Below the pieces are notes generated by a model, which made no database searches, was not told where the DNA came from, and saw nothing but the letters and a program-made list of their open reading frames with translations. From Oreohelix idahoensis (Eukaryota > Mollusca > Gastropoda > Stylommatophora > Oreohelicidae), in assembly GCA_024509875.1 (NCBI GenBank), contig JAMPIV010012277.1:373734-437733 (forward strand): a DNA stretch of 64,000 nt, read 5' to 3'. The number at the start of each line of letters is the position of its first letter. Position 1 is the first letter of the stretch. The translations under genes were made by a program, and so were the position numbers. Positions 52,548-62,819 of this stretch are shown in pieces.

Positions 52548-54590
52548 CTACATATGGACCTTTAATTGTGTGGACCTATTTGTCCATGCACCGGTATGGT
52601 CTCTTCCACTCGAAGCTTTATAGTGATGATTTTTCCTCCCAGAATTATCATGCACAAAACGACCGCTACCAATTTTTCTTTTGGGGCTTTCTCCCCACTT
52701 AAAATTCTTGATGAGAGATTTCCTCTCTACATCCTCTTCCTCCAGTTTGTTTAAGTCCGATTGAGGGATTTTCGGCTTATCCTGGGGTAAGACATCTTTT
52801 TGCACTCTCCGCATAGTGGCCATTGTAAAACAGTTAAGTGAAGCTTGTCCGTGAAAAGGGGCTTCCCATTCCATTTGGTCCACTTTATCAAATCTATTTT
52901 TCTTTTTATTATCAGGCCTAATTTTGCCCCGTGGCGTGTCCAGGTCCTGATCCATGTTCCCACTTGTGGGTGTTCCCTCATGTGCTATGCTACACCTTTC
53001 TACAAAATTCTCAATGTCCCATCTTGCTTTGGGCCAATAATAATTGTGAGCCACCTTTTGAATGATGGTACCTATCTTCTCATGGTCCCCATCTGGTTTC
53101 ACATGTAGGCTCCTTATTAAGTCTGCCCTATATCTTTTAGGAAGTACCAGTTGTCCCTGACCTTTGGATCTAGCTCCAGTCTTCCTATACATCAACTTGT
53201 TTTTCATGTAAAAATCTCCCTTGCCTGGAGTTGTATGACAAGTTGACAATTTTCTGAAACAAGGCTTGAGTGTTTTATCCCCAGCCTGTGCCTTCCTCAT
53301 CTCTTCTGGAGTGGTATCTAACATAATATCCTCCTCCTGTCTTGAGGTCGACCTGACCTGAAGGGTTGCCATATACACAGGTTTCCTTCTGCAACGGTCA
53401 GTGTCATGATTGTCCATCTGACAATTTTTACACCACCTTTTTCCTTGGTTGAAAGATTTTCTTTCATCATATTTCCTTTCATCGAATTGTGGGAATTTAT
53501 TTTTATTTTCATACCGTGGCCTATCAAATTGGTGCTTACCTTTATTTTGATCCTTAGGATCAAATTTATTAAAGTTCTGTGGTGCCCTAAAGTTATCCAC
53601 TTGTTTCTTTTTATAACCTGTTACCTCTGCTTGAGCTGCTTGATACCTTTCAGCAACATTTAGCAACTCACCCAGCCTCTCTGCACCTTGTTCCATGAGA
53701 AACTTTCTCAGGTCTGGAGCCATGGACTCTCTTAATTGCTCTATAAGGACCATTTCCTTAAGATCTTGGGTTTTCCCCAGAGAAGTCCATTTCTCCAAGT
53801 ATGTCTCTATTCGTGCAGAGAACTGGTGATAGGTTTCACCTGACAGTAGTTTAGCATTCCTAAATTTTTTCCTATAGAATTCTGCATTCTTTTCATATCT
53901 TAACAAAAGAGCCTGCTTTAGCATGTCATAATTTTCCTGATCACCTCTACTCATTTTTGCAAAAACTTCATAAGCTGCCCCACGAAGTCCTTGAGATAAC
54001 TTTAAGCTCCACCTTTCTCTCTCTAACCCATACGTGGTAGCTAATAGTTCATACCTATTTAGGTAGCTCTCTATATCATCGTCTTTCTCAACAAAATGAT
54101 CTAAATGAAAATTCATAGCTGAGGTTGAGGCTCCTTGGCTAGCAGTGGCATCAGAGGCAAAGGGACTGGCACCATTTTCAGGAGCATGGCCCTGAAACTC
54201 AAACTCCCTTAGTCGTAACTCATGTTCCCTTTGTAATCTCTTCTCCTCCTTTTCTGCTTCCCTTTCTGCAGCTAATCTCTTCTCTTCTCTTTCTGCAGCT
54301 AATTTCTTCTCTTCTCTTTCTGCAGTCAATCTTCTTTCTTCTGCTTCCAATTTCTTAGCCTCAGCCTCAATCTGCAACCTCTTAGTCTCAGCCTCAGCCT
54401 CAAATTGTAACTTCTTAATTTCCCTTTCAGCCTCTAACTTTCTTTCGGCCTCTTTTTCTAATCTTCTTTCTTCGCGTTCAATAAATTTGTCACATTCCGT
54501 AGTGACATAGGCAACCATAACTTGCCCATCTAATCCTAACTCTTTTGCAGTCTGTACAGCAGCAGATCGAAACTTGGCCAGGTCCGCCAT
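52548..54590 (-). CDS. gag: Inner element Gag fused to integrase finger and foreign segment
   Basis: 680-codon open frame from ATG 54588-54590. Residues 1-130: Gag start (MADLAKFRSAAVQTAKELGL) and long E/K coiled coil. Residues about 150-400: Gag core (HFVEKDDDIESYLNRYELL, KKFRNAKLLSGETYHQFSA) and a zinc knuckle CKNCQMDNHDTDRC. The protease is deleted: Gag joins directly to the pre-integrase segment (EEMRKAQAGDKTLKPCF) and a diverged H2C2-like finger (HNYYWPKARWDIENFVERC, second Cys of the last pair lost). The last ~140 residues (from about 52980 to 52548; KVDQMEWEAPFHGQ, SLIKNFKWGESPKRK) resemble nothing in the outer pol and replace the integrase catalytic core. Open throughout, perhaps a Gag-only donor protein. 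Confidence 0.8.
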   Translation of the reverse strand: MADLAKFRSAAVQTAKELGLDGQVMVAYVTTECDKFIEREERRLEKEAERKLEAEREIKKLQFEAEAETKRLQIEAEAKKLEAEERRLTAEREEKKLAAEREEKRLAAEREAEKEEKRLQREHELRLREFEFQGHAPENGASPFASDATASQGASTSAMNFHLDHFVEKDDDIESYLNRYELLATTYGLERERWSLKLSQGLRGAAYEVFAKMSRGDQENYDMLKQALLLRYEKNAEFYRKKFRNAKLLSGETYHQFSARIETYLEKWTSLGKTQDLKEMVLIEQLRESMAPDLRKFLMEQGAERLGELLNVAERYQAAQAEVTGYKKKQVDNFRAPQNFNKFDPKDQNKGKHQFDRPRYENKNKFPQFDERKYDERKSFNQGKRWCKNCQMDNHDTDRCRRKPVYMATLQVRSTSRQEEDIMLDTTPEEMRKAQAGDKTLKPCFRKLSTCHTTPGKGDFYMKNKLMYRKTGARSKGQGQLVLPKRYRADLIRSLHVKPDGDHEKIGTIIQKVAHNYYWPKARWDIENFVERCSIAHEGTPTSGNMDQDLDTPRGKIRPDNKKKNRFDKVDQMEWEAPFHGQASLNCFTMATMRRVQKDVLPQDKPKIPQSDLNKLEEEDVERKSLIKNFKWGESPKRKIGSGRFVHDNSGRKNHHYKASSGRDHTGAWTNRSTQLKVHM

Positions 54591-54770
54591 TGTCTATCAG
54601 GTAAATTTATACAATGTCTAACCAACAATTCAATTTCTAAATATATATCTAATGGACAACACAGGCACCGTGAGCTCAACCTTATTTAATTCCACCCAAG
54701 GATACCTTTTAATTCTTATATTCCCTGAAGTGAATTACCCCCAATATTTTTAATAGGGAAAGATTCAAAA

Positions 54771-54789
54771 TCCCAAGAGCGAGACCCCA
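54771..54789 (-). promoter_or_regulatory. Primer binding site of the inner element
   Basis: TGGGGTCTCGCTCTTGGGA on the minus strand, five bases (TATAT) after the LTR end CCACA. The outer element has the same spacer and TGGGGTCTTGTCCAGGGA at 57821, so both use related tRNA primers. Confidence 0.75.
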
Positions 54790-54794
54790 ATATA

Positions 54795-57209
54795 TGTGGT
54801 GAAGTGAGATGTTATAAATATTTATAGGGGACTTAGTGTACTGACTGAGATCAGCTGTGAAGGTATATATATCTAATAAGAGTAGTGTATTATATATATA
54901 ACCTTGCTTGCTGCCACATATGTATACCTCAGTCAGAATTATTCTGGAATAGTGTGATGACTACGTTGTATGTCTAGGGTATGTGTATGATGAAGTGTAA
55001 GTCATAACAACAACAGACAGATAAACAATTTACTTTATTCCACCACACTTGACAACACTGTGACACTCACATACATATAACACTCTAAAAGATATTTTAA
55101 AGGAGTCACTGATAACTTTTCAAATAACAATATGTATTCATTGCTGTTATGAATGAATATGTGTCCTGATTCAAATACAAAGGGAACCAGGAATCACAAT
55201 CAATTTTACTTACAAGTTATATGTACAGAATTTATCAATATGAATATGGTAATGACATATATTATTAAAAGTATCCTATGTGTGTGTCAGTTGTGTAGTA
55301 GTAATATGAGGTAATACTGGTTTTGTTTTGTTCAAGCTCTGTTGGTATTTGTCATCATGACTTCAATAGTTTGTCTTTATTGGGACTAGTATTGGAGATG
55401 TTCTCAGTTCCTGATATTAAAACAATTTAATTCCCCTCTTAATGTTATTTTTACAAGGTCATTTTAAGCTGGGGGTACATAATTTTGAGCTCAGCTGGCC
55501 ACATCAGCTTATCTTGTGTGATGGCGGCAGGAAAAGACTCCTCTGCTCGATTTCTCCCCTGGGCTCTGGAGACACCTCACTGATAGCTAAATGGACCAAG
55601 GAGTATGCTGTCCGACTCTGGATTCAGCAAAGCTCTGACCAGGTGCTGCTCAATACCATCAAGACCACGGTCCCTGAAAACAAGAAGGATGTACCTTCTA
55701 CTTCATAACTAATTTATACTCTCTTTTTACACTGAGCACAATACATCACAAACATTGAGTTCAGAGCGATAGGCCAACTGTCAGCTTCATCTGAAATACT
55801 TTATACCAGTATTTACCTCCTTAATGGTTACTACGCCTCTGCACTTCCAGCATTATTTCTGTCTAATCAATAATCTAGGTGTCAGTGTACTGTTTGGCCA
55901 TTCCATGCAGTTTTACTTTCCTCCAACACCTTCTGTTCAGGCTGGAGCATTATAGGCTTTACATCATGTTTGCTACTGAACTACACATATATACAGGCAT
56001 AAATTAACAATTCACATTCAATTTTCATTAAAAGATACTGAATGTTTCAAGCTTACCACAATTCATGGAAACAAACACAGATACGTTGATTAGCAATGAA
56101 TTCTGGCACAACTACTGGCACAAATTCCCATCTGCTTATGTTCCAGGCTTTTATTTAGCAAAAATATGAGCTGGCTTCAACGCACTGTTGCTTTATCAAG
56201 CTTATTTGACTAGTGGTCTCGAACTAACGCTCCTAAGTGAGTATATCAGCGAGTCTGGCCAATGGAGCCACGTTTCGACAAGTGTTTGAAAAAATTTTAA
56301 CTTCCTACGTCTCCCCTAACAACCAAAGATAGTATTTATAGCCCGACTAATCGTGTTTAGCCTTACATATCATTCCAGCCAATCAGTTCAAATGTAACTT
56401 GTGGCCCATTTCCCGTACAATGGTGGTGTAAAAAAATCTACCACTGAGCGATTCTGATTTTGGGTGTTGTCTGACAGCACCATCATTTTATTTTGGCTAT
56501 AACTTGTTAATTCCTAGACTATTTGCATAACGTTGTACATATTCTTTGTCAGCAAACCCTAAGGAACCCAAATATATATTTAATAGAGCTAAGTGGCTGC
56601 GTTCAAAATATGCAATTTCTTCTACCTCCTGTTTCGAAGATGTGCTGTCTGGGTACTGTAATGTTTTCAAACGTAAACCCATATAATGTTATCTTTTCTA
56701 ATAAGCGTTTCCCAGGTTTTTTAAAACCTAACTCTGGGAAGGGTAGTGAATTTATCACTGTCCGTCTGAAAAAGTTAGTGCATGTGGCCTTACACGCGTG
56801 ATAGTAGTAATTGTGTATCGCGAGACGCGTGTTTTGTGTTGCACGTGTTCGGCTTTATGCCTCTCCCTTCTCTCTATCCTTTAGTCCATCTGTCTTTAGT
56901 TACGCCGTGTATAAAATGGAATGAATGAAATATTTAAATTAGGTCATTGATCAGCTTGGTATCTCAATGTTTTTCCAAGAAATACAGCACACGTTTCATT
57001 GAAGAAAGCGGGTAATAATACAGTAGGCTTTTACTATCAACGTGAAAGCGTTACAATTTGCAGACGAAGCATAAAACAAAGGGGATTTCGAGTACTGTCA
57101 TTGTGACAGCACTGTTATTTTACCATTGCTCTTTTCTTTATTAGATTTATTTGTTAGGCTTTATGTTTACCTTTTAATTTATATATGTGGATTAGAATAT
57201 TCCACGACA
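54795..57209 (-). repeat. 5' LTR of the inner element
   Basis: 2415 bp, near-identical to 48741-51153, including the exon-like ORF at 55442-55708. It drives the element leftward. 54591-54770, between PBS and gag ATG, is a short leader. Confidence 0.93.
55442..55708 (+). other. Second copy of the exon-like ORF in the inner LTR
   Basis: Identical in translation to 49384-49650; same position in the other LTR. Confidence 0.5.
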
Positions 57210-57214
57210 GCACC

Positions 57215-57815
57215 CAAAGTGAATTACTACTAAAACATCCCATTTCATTCCATCATTAATGGACAATGTTTGGTAGGCATAGACAGGGAGGGATGAAGCC
57301 ACCCCAACAGCACATCTATTCATCGTTCTCCCAGGGAAAATAAAATTATGAACTGTAGAAATATTAACTAATCGTGAAAATTGTATACGTACACACCTTT
57401 TATTTATCATGCCATTTATTCATGCCATTCACTCATAAATTCCAAAATCTTTCATATGTTCTGGCCAAAATAAAACCTTGGTTCAGAACAAATAAATTTA
57501 AAAAAGATTTACTTTCTAAAATTTCACCAGCTGAATTTAGTTCATTGTGTTCTAAATTTTATTGATAATATTATATTATTTAATATCTGTGTGTGTGTGT
57601 GTTTGTATATGTCAATACAACACATTACATTCAGTACCCTAGATTTTAACGTAGCCACATTCATTAGAAAAAAAGAGAGGTGTGAGGTCGTAGTGGTAGC
57701 AAGAAAGGCCTTCTGAAAATTCACAGCTACATTTTATCTCAGGAGCCTTCACAGCTGACCTCATACATCACACTTAGTAATATCACCATCATACAATACC
57801 ATCAAACCCACTACA
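57215..57815 (+). repeat. 5' LTR of the outer element, part 2
   Basis: Inferred: it continues the LTR across the inner insertion and ends CCCACTACA just before the PBS spacer TATAT. LTR length without the insertion is about 2.2 kb. It cannot be compared with the 3' LTR, whose matching part is outside the window. Confidence 0.7.
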
Positions 57816-57820
57816 TATAT

Positions 57821-57838
57821 TGGGGTCTTGTCCAGGGA
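57821..57838 (+). promoter_or_regulatory. Primer binding site of the outer element
   Basis: TGGGGTCTTGTCCAGGGA after LTR end ACA and spacer TATAT. This position, rather than the TGGTGTCA at 48551, fixes the end of the 5' LTR. Confidence 0.75.
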
Positions 57839-58083
57839 TAATTAGCATAAACAGTAATATAAGGATCTCCTGGTGGGAGAAATAAAATTAGGGGAACAAA
57901 ATTGTAAAATTCCCTTAAAATTAAAAGTGTCCCTTTAAATTAAAAGGGCAATTAGAAGTTGGTGAATCTTCACAGCCAGTGTTAGTTAATTAATTAATTA
58001 GAATTATTTTAGTCTAGAGTAATTATAAGTACGTTAGTGGTTGGAAATTTTACTTTGCTTATTGCTAGATTTGTTTAAAAAGT

Positions 58084-59646
58084 ATGGCGGAGCTGGCAAA
58101 ATTTAGATCAGCTGCTGTGCTGACCGCAAAGGAGATGGGAATGGATGGTCAGATTTTAATTCAATATGTAACGGCTGGGAGCCGCGGTAGCATAGTGGTT
58201 AGTGCACTGGCTTCCTAGCGCAGTGGTCTATGGTTCGATCCCCAGATGAGGCGGAAAAATTTTTAGGCCACAAACGGCTCCTGGGTCGACCCAGCCCCAA
58301 ATGGGTACCAGAGCTACTCTGGGAAGGTTAAGGCGGCCGGCGTGATGCCGACCACATCACCCCTCGTGTGCCGACGGTCAAGATAATATGGGCCTAACAC
58401 CATATTCCCAATATGCCTAAATGGGCGTGTAACGGGTTCCTTTACCTTTTTTTTTTTTTTTTATGTAACGGCTGAATGTGATAAATATATTGAACGGGAA
58501 GAAAGAAGATTAGAAATAGAGGCTGAAAGAAAATTAGAGTCTGAAAGGTTGGCTGAAGAGAAGAGGTTAGAGGCTGAGACTAAGAGGCTGCAGATTGAGG
58601 CAGAAGAAAAACGACAGCAAAGGGAGGCAGAAGATAAAAAGGCCGAAAGGGAGGCAGAAGATAGAAGGTTGCAAAGGGAGCACGAATTACGACTAAGGGA
58701 GCTGGAGTTACAAGGCCAGGTGCCTGAAAATGGTGCCAGCCCTTTTGCCTCGGATGCTACGCCTAGTCTGGGAGCCTCAACCTCAGCTATGGGGTTTCAT
58801 TTAGACCATTTTGTTGAGAAAGACGATGACATAGAGGGGTACCTAGGACGTTTTGAGTTATTAGCTACTACATATGGGTTAGAGAGAGAGAGGTGGAGTT
58901 TAAAGCTATCACAGGGACTGAGAGGTACTTCTTATGAAGTCTTCGCAAAAATGAACAGAGAAGACCAAGACAATTATGACATGTTAAAGCAGGCTTTGTT
59001 ATTGAGGTACGAAAAAAATGGGGAATTTTATCGTAAGAAATTTAGAAATGCCAAACTGTTGTCTGGGGAGACATACCACCAATTCTCTGCCAGACTGGAA
59101 ACCTATTTGGAGAAATGGACTGCTCTGGGGAAGACCCAAGATCTTAAAGAAATGATCATGATTGAGCAATTGAGAGAGTCCATGGCTCCAGACATGAGAA
59201 AATTCCTCATGGAACAAGGTGCAGAGAAATTGGGAGAGGTTTTAAATGTCGCTGAGAGGTATCAGGCAGCCCAGGCAGAGGTAAGTGGTGCTAAAAAGAA
59301 GCACATAGATAATTTTAAAGCTCCACAGCCATTTAATAAATTTGACAATAGAGAACAGGGTAATAGAGGTATGACAAACTTTGAGTGGCCAAGAAATGAC
59401 TATCGCGACAGAAACTCACAGTTCAATGACCAAAAAAATAATGAAAGGAAACCGTTTAACCAAGGAAAAAGATGGTGTAAATGGTGCAAGAAAGATAACC
59501 ATAACACCGAATTTTGTAGAAGGAAACCTTCAAACATTGCTGCAATGAAGTCGGGGACGCAAAGATTAAAGGTTAATCCTAATGGACAACAGGAACCTTA
59601 TCACCCCCAGTTTGTGAGGATGTTATTTGTAATGGGGTCACCATAA
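58084..59646 (+). pseudogene. gag: Outer element gag, interrupted by a SINE at codon ~31
   Basis: ATG 58084 (MAELAKFRSAAVLTAKEMGM) matches the start of the inner element's gag. After 31 codons the frame is broken by SINE S1 (58178-58462). Beyond it the frame is open to TAA 59644-59646: E/R-rich coiled coil, core HFVEKDDDIEGYLGRFELL, FRNAKLLSGETYHQFSARLE, and zinc knuckle CKWCKKDNHNTEFC. The next in-frame ATG inside the coiled coil (58549) could start a shorter Gag lacking some 60 residues. Without the SINE the gene looks intact, so the insertion is a late event. Confidence 0.9.
58178..58462 (+). mobile_element. tRNA-derived SINE S1 inserted in gag, 12-bp TSD
   Basis: 285 bp with perfect target duplication ATGTAACGGCTG (58166-58177 and 58463-58474). 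A box TAGCATAGTGG and B box GGTTCGATCCC match the RNA polymerase III consensus exactly. Body as in 35014-35297 (GACCCAGCCCC, GGCGGCCGGCGTGATGC), then GGGTTCCTTTACC and a T-rich tail of about 18. It is the youngest-looking SINE here. Confidence 0.95.
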
Positions 59647-62600
59647 GGTGCCTTTATGATACAGGTTTGGATTATGATTCAGTTGTGAAGTCTAGCCTAG
59701 TGGACCCAAGTCAGTATACCACAGAAACAGTGGAAATACAAGGGGCGACAAAGGACATACCACTCATGACACTTCCCATCGCAAGGATAACGGTGAAAAC
59801 TCGCTATGTGGAAGGAGAAATCAGAGCAGCAGTGATAGATGAACCAATCTACCCTCTGATATTGGGGTGTAAATACATCTTCTTGGGGAATCCCGAGAGG
59901 GCTGTGATCATGGCGACAGTGCAGACCAGGTCACAGAAGAAGGAGGAAGAAGGTGAACCTATAAATGCTCATCCAGAGGAGATGAGAAAGGCGCAGGCTG
60001 AGGATAGGACACTCAAGCCATGTTTTAAAAAATTGCCCAAATGCCACACACCTCCGAGCAAGGGGGAATATTTCATGAAGAACAAACTATTATACAGGAA
60101 GGCCGGAACTGGAACAAATGGTCACAACCAGCTGGTTCTTCCCACTTTATATAGAGATAAAGTGATGGAACTCGGGCATGCGATTCCCTTCAGTGGTCAC
60201 ATGGGGATCAGCGCCACAGGACAGCGTATAGCTTGTCATTACTTCTGGCCAGGGATAACGGAGGATATAAAAAGATATGTCAAATCCTGCCCAGAATGTC
60301 AAAGGGTAGCTCCAAAGCATTGGACTGCTCCTGCAACTCTAGGGGAAATGCTCATAGTGGGAACACCTTTTGAGAGGGTTGCAGTGGATATTGTGGGACC
60401 TCTCACTCGGACCAAGAGGAGGAACAGTTACATCCTTACTTTGGTGGACACTTGTTCTATGTGGGGAGAGGCGGTAGCCCTGCCATCAATTGATTCAAAA
60501 CATGTAGCAGAGGCACTACTTACAATATTTACCCGATTAGGATTCCCGCATCAAATCTTGACGGATAATGGTTCTCAGTTCAAGGGGAAACTAACGAAAG
60601 AAGTTTTTAAGCTATTTCAAGCCAGACACTTTCATTGTAGTCCGTACCATCCGCAAGGGAACGGCCAGGTAGAGAGGTTCAACGGGACTCTCATTTCTAT
60701 CCTGAGAAAGCTGGCACACGAAAAACCGGATATGTGGGATCAATTCCTGCCCGCCGCATTGTTTGCGTATCGGGAGGTACCACATAGTTCAACCGGGATG
60801 GCTCCCGCAACTCTGCTATTTGGGAGGCCAATAAAAGGTCCATTAGAAGCTTTATTAAGGACCTGGACAGATGAGAAGGCGGAAGAGACTGTTACCTCAT
60901 CTTATCAATACGTGAACGAACTGACCACTCGTTTGAAAGCTGGATGGAAACTGGCAAATGATAATTTGAAACAAGCCAGGAAGAAACATGCAGCATATTT
61001 TAATAGGAAGGCAAAGGACAGAGAACTAGCTGTGGGAGAGAAGGTGCTGCTTCTACTACCCGGTAGCCAGAATAAATTACAAATTGGATGGCAAGGTCCA
61101 TATACGGTTCTAGAGAAGGTGTCTAGAACAAACTATAAAATTGACAAAAAGGGGAAGGAGAAAGTTTATCATGTAAACCTGTTAAAGAAGTATCTGAACA
61201 GACCACTCCAGGAAAGCACCCCCTTACTGACCTTAGCTATCGCAACTCAAATGCAAAAGGAACCACTCACCTCACATGAATACCCATTACATCCTTGTGA
61301 AACAGCAGCACAGGTAAAAGTCAGTAAGCACCTGACTAAAAACCAGAGGGAGAGAGTTCAACAGGTTCTGGAGGAACATACAGATGTATTAACAGATAAA
61401 CCAGGCCATACAAATTTGCTACAGTATGACATGAAACTGGTAGACTCAAACCCAATCTGTATGAGAGCCTATTCTATTCCGTTCGCGAAGGAGAAGGCAT
61501 TGAAGGAAGAAATAGATTATTTGTTGAAGGAGGGGATTATTTCGCACAGTGAATCATCTTTTAGTTCTAGTGTCGTTTTGTTGAGAAAACCGTCTGGGGA
61601 ACACAGACTGTGCATAGATTACAGGAAACTGAATGCTGTCACAGAAGGACAAGTGGATCCATTACCAGACACAAAACAGTTATTTGCCAGACTGACCAAG
61701 GCAAAATACTTTTCAAAGGTGGATCTTAGTAAAGGCTATTACCAGATCCCAGTGAAGCCTGAAGTGAGACCTTATTTGGCTTTTAGCACTTCGGATGGAC
61801 ATTATGAATTCAATATGCTACTATTCGGACTGAAAAATGCTCCAAGTGTATTTTCAAGGATGATGCGCAAATTGTTGGATCCCCTGAATAACCCATGTAT
61901 CACGAATTTCATGGATGATATTCTCGTCGCCACAGAGACCTTTGAAGAACACATTGAAGCTCTAGAGATGTTATTTAATAGACTTAGGGAGGCGAACTTA
62001 ACTGCTAGGCCAACAAAATGTTGTATTGGATGCAAAGAGTTGGAATTCTTGGGACACACTGTATATCAGGGTAACATGACCCCTGACCCCAAGAACTTGG
62101 AAAAACTGCAGAGAGCACCTAGACCACAAACAAAAAAGGACGTGCGATCATTCGTGTCGTTATGCGGATTTTATCAGAAATACATCAAAAATTTTAACGC
62201 TATTTGTGCTCCTCTGACTGATCTGACTCGCAAGGGACTTCCAGATAAAATTATTTGGACTGCACAATGTGAACTAGCGTTCCAAGACTTAAAGGAAAAA
62301 CTCACTAGCAAGCCTATTCTCAAACTGCCTGATTTGACACAGGACTTTGTCTTAAGAACCGATGCAAGTAATGTAGGACTCGGAGGGGCTTTGTTGCAAA
62401 GATCATCCTCACCTGATGGGGAACTGAAACCAGTCGCTTATGCAAGCCGCAAATTGAATAAGGCGGAACAAGGATACTCCACAAGCGAAAAAGAATGTTT
62501 AGCGTTAATCTGGGCAATAAAGAAGTTTCAAATCTATCTGTATGGTAGGACTTTTGTGGTCGAGACGGATCATCAGCCTCTCGTATTCTTATCTCAGGCT

Positions 62601-62732
62601 AAGCATGAAAACGCAAGATTGCTGAGGTGGTCTTTATTGCTTCAACCTTATCAGTTTAGTATCCAATATATCCCAGGCAAATTGAATGTCGGTGCAGATT
62701 TCCTCAGTCGGCACCCCTGTGATCAAAATTAG
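59583..62732 (+). CDS. pol: Outer element Pol, integrase before reverse transcriptase, intact
   Basis: The frame is open from 59583, in the -1 register to gag with a 64-nt overlap, and a separate start is not obvious. Retropepsin site LYDTGLDY at about 59652-59675 and LILGCKYI. Numbering from TTG 59667: integrase finger H171, H178, C208, C211 (GHAIPFSGHMG ... CPECQR); core Asp 241 (AVDIVGPL), Asp 300 (ILTDNGSQF) and Glu 336 (GQVERFNG), D-35-E; GPY/F module IGWQGPYTVLEKV; reverse transcriptase RLCIDYRKLNA, FSKVDLSKGYYQI and active site NFMDDILVAT (near 61908); RNase H FVLRTDAS, TSEKECLALIW, VETDHQPL and ADFLSRHP. No stops; all catalytic residues checked are present. With the SINE in gag this copy can supply Pol only by an unusual route. 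Confidence 0.92.
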   Translation, partial: WTTGTLSPPVCEDVICNGVTIRCLYDTGLDYDSVVKSSLVDPSQYTTETVEIQGATKDIPLMTLPIARITVKTRYVEGEIRAAVIDEPIYPLILGCKYIFLGNPERAVIMATVQTRSQKKEEEGEPINAHPEEMRKAQAEDRTLKPCFKKLPKCHTPPSKGEYFMKNKLLYRKAGTGTNGHNQLVLPTLYRDKVMELGHAIPFSGHMGISATGQRIACHYFWPGITEDIKRYVKSCPECQRVAPKHWTAPATLGEMLIVGTPFERVAVDIVGPLTRTKRRNSYILTLVDTCSMWGEAVALPSIDSKHVAEALLTIFTRLGFPHQILTDNGSQFKGKLTKEVFKLFQARHFHCSPYHPQGNGQVERFNGTLISILRKLAHEKPDMWDQFLPAALFAYREVPHSSTGMAPATLLFGRPIKGPLEALLRTWTDEKAEETVTSSYQYVNELTTRLKAGWKLANDNLKQARKKHAAYFNRKAKDRELAVGEKVLLLLPGSQNKLQIGWQGPYTVLEKVSRTNYKIDKKGKEKVYHVNLLKKYLNRPLQESTPLLTLAIATQMQKEPLTSHEYPLHPCETAAQVKVSKHLTKNQRERVQQVLEEHTDVLTDKPGHTNLLQYDMKLVDSNPICMRAYSIPFAKEKALKEEIDYLLKEGIISHSESSFSSSVVLLRKPSGEHRLCIDYRKLNAVTEGQVDPLPDTKQLFARLTKAKYFSKVDLSKGYYQIPVKPEVRPYLAFSTSDGHYEFNMLLFGLKNAPSVFSRMMRKLLDPLNNPCITNFMDDILVATETFEEHIEALEMLFNRLREANLTARPTKCCIGCKELEFLGHTVYQGNMTPDPKNLEKLQRAPRPQTKKDVRSFVSLCGFYQKYIKNFNAICAPLTDLTRKGLPDKIIWTAQCELAFQDLKEKLTSKPILKLPDLTQDFVLRTDASNVGLGGALLQRSSSPDGELKPVAYASRKLNKAEQGYSTSEKECLALIWAIKKFQIYLYGRTFVVETDHQPLVFLSQAKHENARLLRWSLLLQPYQFSIQYIPGKLNVGADFLSRHPCDQN

Positions 62733-62819
62733 AGTAATGGCAGACGTGAGGAGAGATTTTATCTATGTGTATCACTGGTTTTAGAACTTGCCGTAGGCAT
62801 GTTTTCAAGTGGGGAGATG
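62733..62819 (+). promoter_or_regulatory. 3' untranslated segment with polypurine tract
   Basis: 87 bp between the pol stop and the 3' LTR; ends TTCAAGTGGGGAGATG, the plus-strand primer site directly before TGTCAT. Confidence 0.75.

Larger units (their letters stand above)
48741..57209 (-). mobile_element. Inner Gmr1-like retrotransposon, rearranged, TSD GCACC
   Basis: An 8.47-kb minus-strand element with 2.4-kb LTRs (48741-51153 and 54795-57209), a perfect 5-bp TSD GCACC (48736-48740, 57210-57214), PBS 54771-54789 (TGGGGTCTCGCTCTTGGGA) and polypurine tract AAGAGGGGAGA before the 3' LTR (51154-51164). The LTRs differ at about three points and three dinucleotide repeat lengths, so it is younger than its host LTR. 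The coding region is crippled: protease missing, integrase core replaced, reverse transcriptase stopped and cut, RNase H absent. It must have been copied with proteins supplied in trans. Confidence 0.93.

Noticed and set aside
56497..56682. 61-aa minus-strand ORF in the inner LTR (GLRLKTLQYPDSTSSKQEVE onward)
   Set aside because: Protein-like in places, but the frame is broken upstream and a 2-bp repeat-length change alters it between the two LTR copies; not enough to call.
58186..58260. Possible tRNA gene from the A and B boxes
   Set aside because: The sequence does not fold into a full cloverleaf and continues into a 285-bp SINE body with a T tail and TSD.
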